From Lachnospiraceae bacterium (GTDB taxonomy: Bacteria; Bacillota; Clostridia; Lachnospirales; Lachnospiraceae), in contig JAQXVT010000038.1 in the NCBI GenBank assembly GCA_029225065.1, positions 1 to 64,000 on the forward strand: DNA of 64,000 nt. The letters run 5' to 3'. The notes beneath the pieces are model-generated. The model was not told where the DNA came from, did not search any database, and saw nothing but the letters and a program-made list of their open reading frames with translations. The position numbers and the translations under genes were made by a program. Positions 42,081-51,552 of this stretch are shown here, piece by piece. The first letter of the stretch is position 1. The number at the start of each line of letters is the position of its first letter.

Positions 42081-44371
42081 AAGAGTTTCTGAAAAAGAAA
42101 ACAGGTCTGGCTGCAAATGTTGACCGGATCGAGAGCCGGTACGGGAATGTGATGGTGCGCGGCTGGGCGCTTGACCGAAAAACAGACGAACAGACCGTTC
42201 TTAAAGTGCAGGACGCGGATGGAAAAGAAATTCCGGCGTATGTGGAGCGCCTGGTACGCAGCGATGTCAACGAAACATTCCAGAAGCCGGAAGACTACGC
42301 GAGTGGTTTTCATATTCTGCTCGACCGGGCGGTGTTGGATACGGCGGCGGTTTGGATTGTGGTACGTGCGGAAAAAAATATGGATAGTGGAATCGCCGGG
42401 ATGGATGTGGATGGGAATTTAAAAAGAAATCCAGGAGAGACCGTTTTACAGGAAGTTTCCGAAAGGGATATCAGAGAGGGAGTACCAGAAAACAGAAGAA
42501 AAAATGCGCAGGAGGAACTGAGGCTTCGCATTCAGGTCCGTGCTTCCAACTGGTTAGAGCGAAGAATCCGGCTGCACAAAGAGAAAAAGGAAGACCTTGA
42601 GCCGGATTATGATCTCTGGATCCGAAATCAGATGGTACATGAGAAGGAAGCACGCGCGCAGCGAAAAGCGGCAGAACATTTTGCAAAAAAGCCGCTGTTC
42701 AGTGTAGTGATTCCGCTTTATAATACCCCGAAGCCATTTTTGAAGGAAATTGTGGATTCGGTGCTGCAGCAGACATATGCGAATGTGGAGCTTTGTCTGG
42801 CGGATGGCAGCAGCGATCCGTCGGTGCGGGAATTTCTGAAAAAGCATTATGCGCAGGATAAACGTCTGCGTTACCGCAAGCTGAAGGAGAACCGTGGTAT
42901 TTCAGAAAATACGAACGAGGCACTTCGGATGGCAAAGGGCGATTTTATCGTGTTTGCTGACCATGACGATGTGCTGGAGCGGAGCGCCTTTTATGAGATG
43001 GCGGCGGCTGTGAATCAGGAACCGGAAATTGATGTGATCTACACGGATGAGGATAAGGTAAACCGATCCGGTACAGCGTATTTCGGACCGCATTTTAAGC
43101 CGGATTATAACCGGGAACTGCTTTGCTGCAACAATTATATCTGTCATTTGTTTGCGGTTCGGCGCGATCTTCTGAAAAAGGTCGGACTTTTAAACCGGGA
43201 ATATGACGGCGCGCAGGATTATGATTTTGTGCTTCGCTGCTGCGAGAAGGCGAAACGGATTCATCACATTCCGAAGGTTCTGTATCACTGGAGAACGCAT
43301 CCGATGTCGACGGCCGGTAATCCGGCGAGCAAAGCGTATGCGTTTGAAGCGGGACGAAGAGCGCTGGAGGCTCATTATGAGAGAGTCGGCATTCGGGCAC
43401 AGGTGGAAAATACGGAAATGCTTGGACGGTATCGGACTCGTTTTGCGATCCAGGGGCAGCCGCTTGTATCGATTCTGATTCCGAATAAGGATCATATCAA
43501 AGATCTTACTGCCTGCCTTTCCTCGATAGTGGAGAAGACAACGTATCCGTTGTACGAGATTGTGATCATTGAGAATAACAGTGAAGAGCAGTCGACGGAG
43601 GAGTTTTATCAGGCACTGGAAGAGGGAAAAGTTTCGGAGTATGCAGAGCTTGTGAAAGCCGGGAGACTGCGCGTTGTGCGTTATCCTGGAAGCTTTAATT
43701 ATTCTGCAATTCACAACTTTGCAGTTCCGTATACGAAAGGCGAGTACCTGCTTCTTTTGAACAATGACACAGAAGTATGCTCCGGCGGCTGGATCGAGGA
43801 AATGCTTGGACTCTGTCAGCAAAAGGACATCGGAGCGGTCGGGGCGAAGCTGTATTACCCGGATGGGACGATTCAGCATGCGGGCGTTGTGATCGGGCTG
43901 TGTGGCGTGGCCAGCCATCTTTTCATCGGAGCGGCGGGCGACGCGGACGGATATGCAGGAAGACTGAAGTCGGTGCAGGATGTCAGTGCCGTGACAGCAG
44001 CCTGTATGATGACAAAACGCGCTGTCTATGAGGCGGTCGGCGGCCTGACGGAGGAGCTGGCGGTCGCTTACAACGATATCGATTACTGCATGAAGGTGCG
44101 AAAAATCGGATACCTGGTCGCATTTACGCCGTATGCCGAGCTGACCCATTTTGAGTCGAAGTCGCGCGGACTGGAGGATTCGAAAGAGAAACAGGAGCGC
44201 CTTGGCAGGGAAGCGGGAATCTTCTGCAGATGCTGGAAAAAGGAACTGGAGCAGGGAGATCCTTACTACAGTCCGAGTCTTTCACTTACGAAAACGGACT
44301 GCTCGCTCCGGAAAACGTGGGAGCTGGCAGAAAAAACGAGAGGACAGGAAACACATGAGAGCAAAATTTAA
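42077..44371 (+). CDS. Double-domain GT2 glycosyltransferase (first of three)
   Basis: This 764-residue cytoplasmic protein has an N-terminal beta-rich module (about 22-95, with VRGWALDRK, VRSDVNETF and GFHILLD) and a helical linker. GT2 domain A spans about 206-450 (FSVVIPLYNTPKPF, FADHDDVL, YTDEDK). GT2 domain B spans about 462-700 (VSILIPNKDH, LLLLNNDTEV, YNDIDYCMKV). Both keep acidic nucleotide-sugar motifs, so both may be active, adding two sugars. The ATGA overlap with the methyltransferase gene implies coupling. Two similar proteins are encoded downstream. Sugar specificity cannot be read; rhamnan-type polymers often use such enzymes. Confidence 0.88.
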   Translation: MKEFLKKKTGLAANVDRIESRYGNVMVRGWALDRKTDEQTVLKVQDADGKEIPAYVERLVRSDVNETFQKPEDYASGFHILLDRAVLDTAAVWIVVRAEKNMDSGIAGMDVDGNLKRNPGETVLQEVSERDIREGVPENRRKNAQEELRLRIQVRASNWLERRIRLHKEKKEDLEPDYDLWIRNQMVHEKEARAQRKAAEHFAKKPLFSVVIPLYNTPKPFLKEIVDSVLQQTYANVELCLADGSSDPSVREFLKKHYAQDKRLRYRKLKENRGISENTNEALRMAKGDFIVFADHDDVLERSAFYEMAAAVNQEPEIDVIYTDEDKVNRSGTAYFGPHFKPDYNRELLCCNNYICHLFAVRRDLLKKVGLLNREYDGAQDYDFVLRCCEKAKRIHHIPKVLYHWRTHPMSTAGNPASKAYAFEAGRRALEAHYERVGIRAQVENTEMLGRYRTRFAIQGQPLVSILIPNKDHIKDLTACLSSIVEKTTYPLYEIVIIENNSEEQSTEEFYQALEEGKVSEYAELVKAGRLRVVRYPGSFNYSAIHNFAVPYTKGEYLLLLNNDTEVCSGGWIEEMLGLCQQKDIGAVGAKLYYPDGTIQHAGVVIGLCGVASHLFIGAAGDADGYAGRLKSVQDVSAVTAACMMTKRAVYEAVGGLTEELAVAYNDIDYCMKVRKIGYLVAFTPYAELTHFESKSRGLEDSKEKQERLGREAGIFCRCWKKELEQGDPYYSPSLSLTKTDCSLRKTWELAEKTRGQETHESKI

Positions 44372-46805
44372 CCGGGAACGCGTTCGCTTTGATACGAAGC
44401 AGCCGGATACGCTGGTGATTCAGGGATGGTTTGAAGAAGATAAGGGCGATCAGGCGGTGTTTGAGGCATTTCTGGATGGAAAAAAGACAGAGCTGACGGT
44501 TCAGACACAGAGCGGTGTGGAGGTCACAAAAAAATATCTTCGCTATAAGACAAATGTGGAACGGGAATATTTTCTGCGTATTCCGCTTGGAAGCAATGCC
44601 GGAAATCTCAAGGTTTTCTGGAAAAACGGAGAAACGCGTGTTTCCGTCTATCATGCATCTGCAGCATCGCTGGCACGCCTGAAACAGCGTCTGGAATCCT
44701 GGATAGAGCAGCTGCGCGCGCTGCCGGACGGACGGTACCAGCTGCGCGGCTGGTATATGGGCTGTGAGCATGCTCAGATTGCTGTGCTGGACGGGAGCGG
44801 GACACCGATCCCTGTGCAGCGCGAGGAAATGAGCAGAATGGACATTCTCGGAGAATTTCCGGAGGCGGTGCTTTCGGAGACACACGGATTTGAACTGACG
44901 TTTGAAGCGCAAAAGGAGAACCATCTGCGTCTGGCCTTAAAGGGAAACGGAAAGAAAGCGCTGTACCTCATCAATTGCAAAAAGATGCTTTCCGGAAAGG
45001 AAGATCTGGCGACAATCTGCAAAAAGAGCGTGCTCTATCTGAAACGGAAAGGATTCAAGCAGTTTACGCGGCGGGTGTCTGATGTGCTGCTCGGCAGTGA
45101 TTCGATCAGCTACGAGCGTTGGAGAAGAAAGTACGGAACAAAACAATCCGAGCTTGCCCGTCAGCGTGAAGAGAAGTTTGCCTATGCGCCGAAGATCAGT
45201 ATTGTGATTCCGCTCTACCGCACGCCGGAACATTTCCTGCGAGAGGTGATCCGCTCGGTGGAGGAGCAGACGTATCCAAACTGGGAGCTGGTGCTTTCCG
45301 ACGGCAGCGGGGAAGACTCACCGCTTGACGGATTTCTGGATGAGCTTGAGCATGCTTACACGAAAAAAACAGAGAAGCTGAAAATTGTGCGGAACAACCG
45401 TCAGCTTCGCATTGCAGAAAACACTAATGCAGCGCTTGCGGCGGCAACAGGAGATTTCATTGCTTTTGGGGATCACGATGATCTGTTTGCACCGGATGCG
45501 CTGTACGAGTGCGTGAAGCTTTTACAGGAAAAGCCGGAGACGAACCTGATCTATACGGATGAGGATAAGGTCGACGGAAAAGGAAAGAAGTATTTTCAGC
45601 CGCATTTTAAATCCGATTACAACCCGGATCTCTTATGCAGCATGAACTATTTCTGTCATCTCGTCGTCGTAAAGCGGGAGCTGCTTCATGCGGCGGGACC
45701 TTTGGACCCGGCGTACGATGGTGCGCAGGATTATGATTTTGTACTGCGCTGCACGGAGCACACGAAGCCGGAGCAGATCGCACATATCCCGAAGATTCTG
45801 TATCACTGGCGGACCCATCAGGACTCGACGGCGGAAAATCCGGAGAGCAAGCGGTATGCGTTTACGGCGGGCTGCCGGGCGGTTCAGGCGCACTATGACA
45901 GACTTGGGATCCGGGCAACTGTGCATGAAGGTGCCTATCCGGGACTCTATGAGACCGATTATGAGATTATCGGGGAACCGTTGATCTCGATTCTGATCCC
46001 GAACAAGGACCATCTGGCGGATCTGACGAAGTGCATCGACTCGATCGAGAGGCTGTCGGATTACAAAAATTATGAGTATATCATTATTGAAAATAACAGC
46101 ACGGAAGCAGAGACGTTCGAGGGTTATAAAAAACTTGAGGCAGAAAATCCGAAGGTTCATGTCGTTTATTATAAGGGAGATTTCAATTATTCCGCGATCA
46201 ATAATTTCGGCGCAGGGCATGCGAATGGAGATTATTTCCTGCTGCTCAACAACGATACGGAAATGATCCGAAAAGATGATCTGCGGCAGCTGCTCGGCGT
46301 CTGCCAGCGGGAGGATGTCGGCATTGTTGGTGCGCGGCTCTACTATGAGGACGATACGATCCAGCATGCAGGTGTGGTGCTCGGTTTTGGCGGAATCGCA
46401 GGCCATGCGTTTATTGGGCAGAGCAGAGGGGACAACGGTTACTTTTCCCAGATTATCTGCATGCGTGATTACAGCGCGGTGACAGCGGCCTGCATGATGG
46501 TGAAGGCTTCGGTGTACCGCGAGGTCGGCGGGCTTTCCGAACATCTGAAGGTGGCGTTCAACGATATTGATTTCTGTATGAAGGTGCGTGAAAAAGGCTA
46601 TCTTGTTGTCTACAATCCGCGCGCAGAGCTGTATCATTATGAGTCAAAATCACGCGGTCTGGAAAACACACAGGAAAAAATCGAGCGGTTTAACGGGGAG
46701 GTTGCGCAGTTCCTTTCAAGATGGGGCGAGCAGGTGAAAGCGGGCGACCCGTACTACAACCCGAATCTGTCTCTGGACAAGGCGGACTTCTCGCTGAAGC
46801 TGTAA
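44355..46805 (+). CDS. Double-domain GT2 glycosyltransferase (second of three)
   Basis: This 816-residue protein starts at ATG 44355 after AGGACAGGAAACAC; the 17-bp overlap with the previous gene supports coupling. A longer in-frame opening to 44151 lies wholly inside that gene and is rejected. Two beta-rich modules come first (about 15-85, VIQGWFEED; and 125-190, LRGWYMGCE ending HGFELTFE). GT2 domain A follows (about 280-520, ISIVIPLYRTPEHF, FGDHDDLF, YTDEDK). GT2 domain B covers 542-770 (ISILIPNKDH, LLLLNNDTE, FNDIDFCMKV). It is clearly paralogous to its neighbours. Confidence 0.88.
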   Translation: MRAKFNRERVRFDTKQPDTLVIQGWFEEDKGDQAVFEAFLDGKKTELTVQTQSGVEVTKKYLRYKTNVEREYFLRIPLGSNAGNLKVFWKNGETRVSVYHASAASLARLKQRLESWIEQLRALPDGRYQLRGWYMGCEHAQIAVLDGSGTPIPVQREEMSRMDILGEFPEAVLSETHGFELTFEAQKENHLRLALKGNGKKALYLINCKKMLSGKEDLATICKKSVLYLKRKGFKQFTRRVSDVLLGSDSISYERWRRKYGTKQSELARQREEKFAYAPKISIVIPLYRTPEHFLREVIRSVEEQTYPNWELVLSDGSGEDSPLDGFLDELEHAYTKKTEKLKIVRNNRQLRIAENTNAALAAATGDFIAFGDHDDLFAPDALYECVKLLQEKPETNLIYTDEDKVDGKGKKYFQPHFKSDYNPDLLCSMNYFCHLVVVKRELLHAAGPLDPAYDGAQDYDFVLRCTEHTKPEQIAHIPKILYHWRTHQDSTAENPESKRYAFTAGCRAVQAHYDRLGIRATVHEGAYPGLYETDYEIIGEPLISILIPNKDHLADLTKCIDSIERLSDYKNYEYIIIENNSTEAETFEGYKKLEAENPKVHVVYYKGDFNYSAINNFGAGHANGDYFLLLNNDTEMIRKDDLRQLLGVCQREDVGIVGARLYYEDDTIQHAGVVLGFGGIAGHAFIGQSRGDNGYFSQIICMRDYSAVTAACMMVKASVYREVGGLSEHLKVAFNDIDFCMKVREKGYLVVYNPRAELYHYESKSRGLENTQEKIERFNGEVAQFLSRWGEQVKAGDPYYNPNLSLDKADFSLKL

Positions 46806-46817
46806 AGAGGATGATTT

Positions 46818-48536
46818 ATGAAGAAAGTGACAGCTGCGTGGCAGCAGATCAATCGAAAAATTGACGGACTGTGGATCATAGAGGAACATCGGACGGTCTT
46901 TGGGCAGAAAGAAGAATGCGGTTTCGATGAAAAAGAAATTGAGGATACAGCAAGTGAGCAGGAAAAGAAAGGCAGACAAAAGGAAAAAGGGCATGCGAAG
47001 CCACGAAAAATGGTATCTCACAGGAAGTTTGCCCCGGCTCACCCGGCTGATCTTTTCTTTGTCCTTCTCATTGGTGCTTTTTTATTTTATCTGTCCTGGA
47101 TTCTTCCATTCAATGAGGCTCCGGATGAAAAGATGCGCTATCTTGTGCCGACTTACATCTATCGCCACGGCACATTGCCTGCCGGCTGGAATGAGGAAGT
47201 GCTGAATAAAACATGGGGGATTTCTTACGCGTTTCATCCGATCCTGCCCTATATCCTCGGCGGATATCTGATGCGGCTTGTGGGGATTTTTAACAGTTCG
47301 GAGCACGCGCTTTTGATGGCGGCGCGATTTATCAATGTCCTTTTCGGCATGGGATTTTACTGGTATGTGCTGAAAATTTCAAGCAGACTGTTTCAGAATA
47401 ATATTTTCCGTATTTATTTTGTGGCGCTTCTGGCACTGCTTCCGCAGCTTTTGTACCTGTTTGTCTATGTCAATACGGACGGAACGGCGGTCTTCTCGTC
47501 TGCGATGCTGATCTATGGCTGGCTTCTTGGCCTGGAGCGGAAATGGGACCGGAAAAGCTGTACACATCTGGCGGTTGGTGTGAGTATCTGTGCCATGTCG
47601 TATTTCAACGCGTACGGATTTGCACTGTTTTCCGTCGTACTGTTCGTCGGGTCGCTTATTGTACTTTATAGAAAAAAAGGTGCAAAGATCTGTACGGGCG
47701 TAATTTTAAAACGCGGCCTGTACATTACCGCTGTCGTTTTTCTGCTGTGCGGCTGGTGGTTCATCCGCTGTGCTGTTTTGTACGATGGAGATTTTCTCGG
47801 ACTGTATGCTCCGGCAAAATACGGAGAGCTGTATGCACAGGAGGAATTTAAGCCGTCAGTGAAAAAGTCCATAAAGGAACAGGGAATATCAATTGAGGAG
47901 ATGCTGAAGTCCGAGGACGAGGGCGGAATGGACTGGGTTCGTACGACGTACCGCAGTACAATCGGATATTTTGGATACCTGAAGTATCCGCTGGGCCTGG
48001 ATATTTACGAGATCCACAAGCGGCTGGTACTGTTCGGCGGGCTTGGCTGTGTGCTGTACCTGCTTCTGACTGCGGCAAAACTGGCGTGGAATTTTGCAGT
48101 CCGCTGGACAAAAAAAGAGAAAATTCCGATATCTTTTACGATTTCCGGTATAAAATTGCACCCTGTGAACTTCTTTCTGTTGCAGATTTCGTTTGGTTGC
48201 TGTATCATAATACCGATATTGCTGTCGATTGTGTATTCTTATACAGACGATTTTCAGCCGCAGGGGCGTTATATTATGCCGCTTATTATTCCGCTTGCAT
48301 ATTTTACGGCGGCCGGGACAAAGCGCATGATGACACTGTTTTTCAGAAAATGGATCGGATATCTTCTGATGATCCCGCTTCTGTATGCGGCATTGCACGT
48401 ATTTTTAGCAGCATTTGTCTCCGTTTATATCCCGACGTTTTGTGAATCATTTAGCTGGATGGCAGATGTACGGTTTGAATGGTTTTCAAATCAGAGACTG
48501 GTGGTATTGTTTTTGCATCTGTTTATTCCGGGATAA
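46818..48536 (+). CDS. DUF2142-type polytopic membrane protein (GT-C-like)
   Basis: This 572-residue protein has an 80-residue charged N-terminus and then ten or more membrane segments starting DLFFVLLIGAFLFYLSWILP. The loop FNEAPDEKMRY after the first segment (acidic residues next to the membrane) and DGTAVFSSAML resemble DUF2142 and other GT-C fold glycosyltransferases that use polyprenyl-phosphate sugars outside the membrane. A role in adding side-chain sugars to the polymer is an inference. The ATG follows AAAGAGGATGATTT, 13 bp after the preceding stop, so it belongs to the same operon. Confidence 0.8.
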   Translation: MKKVTAAWQQINRKIDGLWIIEEHRTVFGQKEECGFDEKEIEDTASEQEKKGRQKEKGHAKPRKMVSHRKFAPAHPADLFFVLLIGAFLFYLSWILPFNEAPDEKMRYLVPTYIYRHGTLPAGWNEEVLNKTWGISYAFHPILPYILGGYLMRLVGIFNSSEHALLMAARFINVLFGMGFYWYVLKISSRLFQNNIFRIYFVALLALLPQLLYLFVYVNTDGTAVFSSAMLIYGWLLGLERKWDRKSCTHLAVGVSICAMSYFNAYGFALFSVVLFVGSLIVLYRKKGAKICTGVILKRGLYITAVVFLLCGWWFIRCAVLYDGDFLGLYAPAKYGELYAQEEFKPSVKKSIKEQGISIEEMLKSEDEGGMDWVRTTYRSTIGYFGYLKYPLGLDIYEIHKRLVLFGGLGCVLYLLLTAAKLAWNFAVRWTKKEKIPISFTISGIKLHPVNFFLLQISFGCCIIIPILLSIVYSYTDDFQPQGRYIMPLIIPLAYFTAAGTKRMMTLFFRKWIGYLLMIPLLYAALHVFLAAFVSVYIPTFCESFSWMADVRFEWFSNQRLVVLFLHLFIPG

Positions 48537-48595
48537 GGACGGGTGCAGGAAAGAGAAGAAAAACACAGAAGCATCAAAAGGAGGAGTGGAAAGTT

Positions 48596-49729
48596 ATGAT
48601 AGATTTTAACAGAGCCCCGTACGTGGGGAAGGAAATAGAGTATATGCAGCAGGCAATTTCAGGCGCAAAACTGTGCGGCGACGGTCCGTTCACCAAAAAA
48701 TGTTCTGCATTTATGAAGGAGCATTTTCATTCAAAAAATGTACTGCTGACTACTTCGTGTACGCATGCACTCGAGATGGCGGCGTTTCTGTGTGATCTGC
48801 AGCCAGGAGACGAGGTTATCATGCCGGCCTACACCTTTGTGTCAACAGCGGATGCGTTTGTACTGCAGGGAGCAAAGATTGTGTTTGTCGATGTGCATCC
48901 GGAGACGATGAATATTGATGAGACGAAGATTGAGGCGGCAATCACAGAGCGGACGAAGGTGATTGTGCCGGTGCATTATGCAGGTGTGGCATGTGAGATG
49001 GACACAATCATGGATATTGCGAGACGCCATAATCTGAAAGTTGTGGAGGATGCAGCACAGGGCGTGAATGCATGGTACAAGGGAAGAGCACTTGGAACGA
49101 TCGGCGATTTCGGCTGCTACAGCTTCCATGAAACAAAGAATTATACAATGGGAGAGGGCGGAGCGCTCTTATTCCAGGATGATTCTTATCTGGAGCGCGC
49201 AGAGATCTTAAGAGAAAAAGGAACAAACCGCAGCAAGTTTTTCCGCGGTCAGATCGACAAATATACCTGGGTGGATTATGGTTCTTCCTATCTTCCGAGC
49301 GATTTAAACGCTGCATATCTGTATGCGCAGCTTGAAAAGATGGATGAGATCAACGAAAAACGTCTGGAAATTTTTAACTATTATCATGAGCATCTTGCAC
49401 CGCTTGAGGAAAAGGGACTGATCGAGCGTCCGTATCTGCCGGAGGGCACCGAGCACAACGGACATATGTACTACATAAAGGTGAAAGACCTTGAGACGAG
49501 AACGAACCTGATCCGTTGGATGAAAGAAGAAAAAGGTGTACTGTGTGTCTTCCATTATATTCCGCTGCACACAGCGCCGGCAGGACAGAAATTCGGAAGA
49601 TTCGTCGGAGAGGATGTCTATACTACGAAAGAAAGTGAGCGTCTTATGCGTCTGCCGATGTATTACAGCCTGAGCATGGATGACGTAAAATACATCACAG
49701 ACAGTCTGCTGGAGTATCAGGATTATTGA
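48596..49729 (+). CDS. wecE: dTDP-4-amino-4,6-dideoxygalactose transaminase (WecE)
   Basis: This 377-residue PLP aminotransferase of the DegT/DnrJ/EryC1 group is strikingly like enterobacterial WecE along its length: GKLCGDGPFTKK-like opening (AKLCGDGPFTKKC), PGDEVIMPAYTFVSTADAFV, VIVPVHYAGVACEMDTIM and VEDAAQGVNAWYKGRALG. The PLP lysine lies in FHETKNYTMGEGG. WecE makes dTDP-fucosamine (Fuc4N) from dTDP-4-keto-6-deoxyglucose and glutamate, so the glycan may contain an amino-deoxy sugar. The start at 48596 is chosen for AAAGGAGGAGTGGAAAGTT before it. Intact PLP site and normal length. Confidence 0.92.
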   Translation: MIDFNRAPYVGKEIEYMQQAISGAKLCGDGPFTKKCSAFMKEHFHSKNVLLTTSCTHALEMAAFLCDLQPGDEVIMPAYTFVSTADAFVLQGAKIVFVDVHPETMNIDETKIEAAITERTKVIVPVHYAGVACEMDTIMDIARRHNLKVVEDAAQGVNAWYKGRALGTIGDFGCYSFHETKNYTMGEGGALLFQDDSYLERAEILREKGTNRSKFFRGQIDKYTWVDYGSSYLPSDLNAAYLYAQLEKMDEINEKRLEIFNYYHEHLAPLEEKGLIERPYLPEGTEHNGHMYYIKVKDLETRTNLIRWMKEEKGVLCVFHYIPLHTAPAGQKFGRFVGEDVYTTKESERLMRLPMYYSLSMDDVKYITDSLLEYQDY

Positions 49730-49731
49730 TT

Positions 49732-51546
49732 ATGGCAAATAAGGTAACTGGTTTTGTAAAAAAACTGACACCGTACAACATTCAGAAGGGAATTTGTTAT
49801 CTGAAACATTTCGGACTGAAGGAATTTCTGGTGCGATTAAGCGACCGGCTGGAGCCAGAAGAGGTACCGTACGGACCATGGTTTGAAGCACATCGGGCCG
49901 GGCAGGAGCAGCTTGAGCGGCAGCGAAGGAGAAAATGGGAGCGGCCGGTAAAAATCAGCATCGCTGTACCGCTTTACCGCACACCGGAGGTGTTTCTGCG
50001 TGAGATGATCGAGTCAGTGAGGGCACAGACGTATCCATACTGGGAGCTTTGCCTTGCGGACGGCAGTCCGGAGGATGAGAAGCTAAAGCAGATTCTTTCA
50101 CAGTATGCGAAGGAAGATGACCGCATTCTGGTTCGGATTCTGGAAAAAAACCGGGGGATTGCGGACAATACGAATGCTGCGCTTGAGATGGCGACCGGAG
50201 AATACATCGGGCTGCTTGATCACGATGATTTTCTGGAACCGGATGCGCTCTTTCGTATTGCATCGGCGATCGAAGACAATGCATGGCCGGATCTTCTGTA
50301 TACGGACGAGGACAAATCGAACGAGGATGGAAGCGAGTATTTTCAGCCGAATTTCAAACCGGATTACAACCCGGATCTTCTGCGCAGCAACAATTATATC
50401 TGTCACTTTCTGGTCGCTGAGCGCGATTTGATTGCGCGTGCGGGCGGGTTTGACTGTGGATATGACGGTGCGCAGGATTATGATTTTATTCTGCGCTGTA
50501 CCGAAAAAGCGCATAAGATTGCTCATGTTCCGAGGGTGCTGTATCACTGGCGGACACATCCAAAGTCGACTGCGGACAATCCGATCAGCAAGCAGTATGC
50601 GTATGATGCGGGAAAACGGGCGATTGAAGCACATCTTACGCGCGTGGGAGAGACTGGCTGCACGGTAGAGCGGAAAAAGGATTTCGGTTTCTACCGCGTG
50701 AAATATCCGGTACAGGGTCAGCCGTTTGTATCGATCATCATTCCGAACAAGGATGAAAAAGAGACACTTCAGAAGTGCCTTGAGTCGATCCGTGTAAAGA
50801 CGACATATGAAAATTATGAGATCATCATCGTGGAAAATAACAGCAAAACAGAGGAAATTTTTGCTTACTACAAAGAAATAGATGGACGAAACGGAGTTCA
50901 TGTTGTATATTGGGACAGAGAATTTAATTATTCCGCAATCAACAATTTCGGCGTGAGCAAAGCTTCCGGAGAGTATATCGTTTTTTTAAACAACGATGTG
51001 GAGATTATCAGCGAAAACTGGCTAGAGGAGCTGCTTGGACACTGCCAGAGAGAAAAGACAGGGATTGTCGGCGCAAGACTTTACTATCCGGATGATACCA
51101 TTCAGCATGCCGGGATCGTGATCGGAATCGGTGGAGTAGCGGGCAGTGTATTTGTCGGACAGAAACGCGCTCATACCGGATATATGCATCGAGAAGCGCT
51201 GCAGCAGGATTTGAGTGCTGTAACGGCGGCGTGTATGATGATTAAGCGCAGCGTATTTGAAGCGGTTGGTGGTTTTGAGGAAAGACTGGCAGTTGCATTT
51301 AATGACGTTGATCTTTGTCTGAAGGTGCGGGAGCTTGGCTATCTTGTGGTATATGATCCGTACGCGGAGCTTTATCATTATGAGTCAAAGACGCGCGGGG
51401 CGGAGGATACACCGGAAAAAGTGCGCCGTTTCCAGAGAGAGATCGAATATATGCGGAGTCGGTGGACTGAGATCCTGAAAAACGGGGATCCTTATTATAA
51501 CCGGAATCTTTCCCTGAAAAAATGGAATTATTCTCTGAAAGGTTGA
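49732..51546 (+). CDS. Double-domain GT2 glycosyltransferase (third of three)
   Basis: This 604-residue paralogue of the two upstream enzymes lacks the large beta module. After about 70 residues comes GT2 domain A (about 75-315; ISIAVPLYRTPEVF, LLDHDDFL, YTDEDK), then domain B (about 330-560; VSIIIPNKDEKE, FLNNDVEI, FNDVDLCLKV). Between them sits the same YDGAQDYDFILRC to HWRTHPKSTADNP block found in both relatives. The ATG at 49732 begins 3 bp after the wecE stop. The ribosome binding site is weak, so translation is probably coupled to wecE. Confidence 0.88.
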   Translation: MANKVTGFVKKLTPYNIQKGICYLKHFGLKEFLVRLSDRLEPEEVPYGPWFEAHRAGQEQLERQRRRKWERPVKISIAVPLYRTPEVFLREMIESVRAQTYPYWELCLADGSPEDEKLKQILSQYAKEDDRILVRILEKNRGIADNTNAALEMATGEYIGLLDHDDFLEPDALFRIASAIEDNAWPDLLYTDEDKSNEDGSEYFQPNFKPDYNPDLLRSNNYICHFLVAERDLIARAGGFDCGYDGAQDYDFILRCTEKAHKIAHVPRVLYHWRTHPKSTADNPISKQYAYDAGKRAIEAHLTRVGETGCTVERKKDFGFYRVKYPVQGQPFVSIIIPNKDEKETLQKCLESIRVKTTYENYEIIIVENNSKTEEIFAYYKEIDGRNGVHVVYWDREFNYSAINNFGVSKASGEYIVFLNNDVEIISENWLEELLGHCQREKTGIVGARLYYPDDTIQHAGIVIGIGGVAGSVFVGQKRAHTGYMHREALQQDLSAVTAACMMIKRSVFEAVGGFEERLAVAFNDVDLCLKVRELGYLVVYDPYAELYHYESKTRGAEDTPEKVRRFQREIEYMRSRWTEILKNGDPYYNRNLSLKKWNYSLKG

Positions 51547-51552
51547 GCGGAT

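Noticed and set aside
43190-44149. 319-residue minus-strand open frame inside a GT2 gene
   Set aside because: Antisense to a well-supported gene in an operon. Similar shadows lie opposite the other GT2 genes (for example 45633-46637), as expected from shared codon use.
44151-44354. Upstream extension of the second double-GT2 gene
   Set aside because: This part lies entirely inside the preceding gene. The encoded residues are unlike the family, and the ATG at 44355 has a ribosome site.
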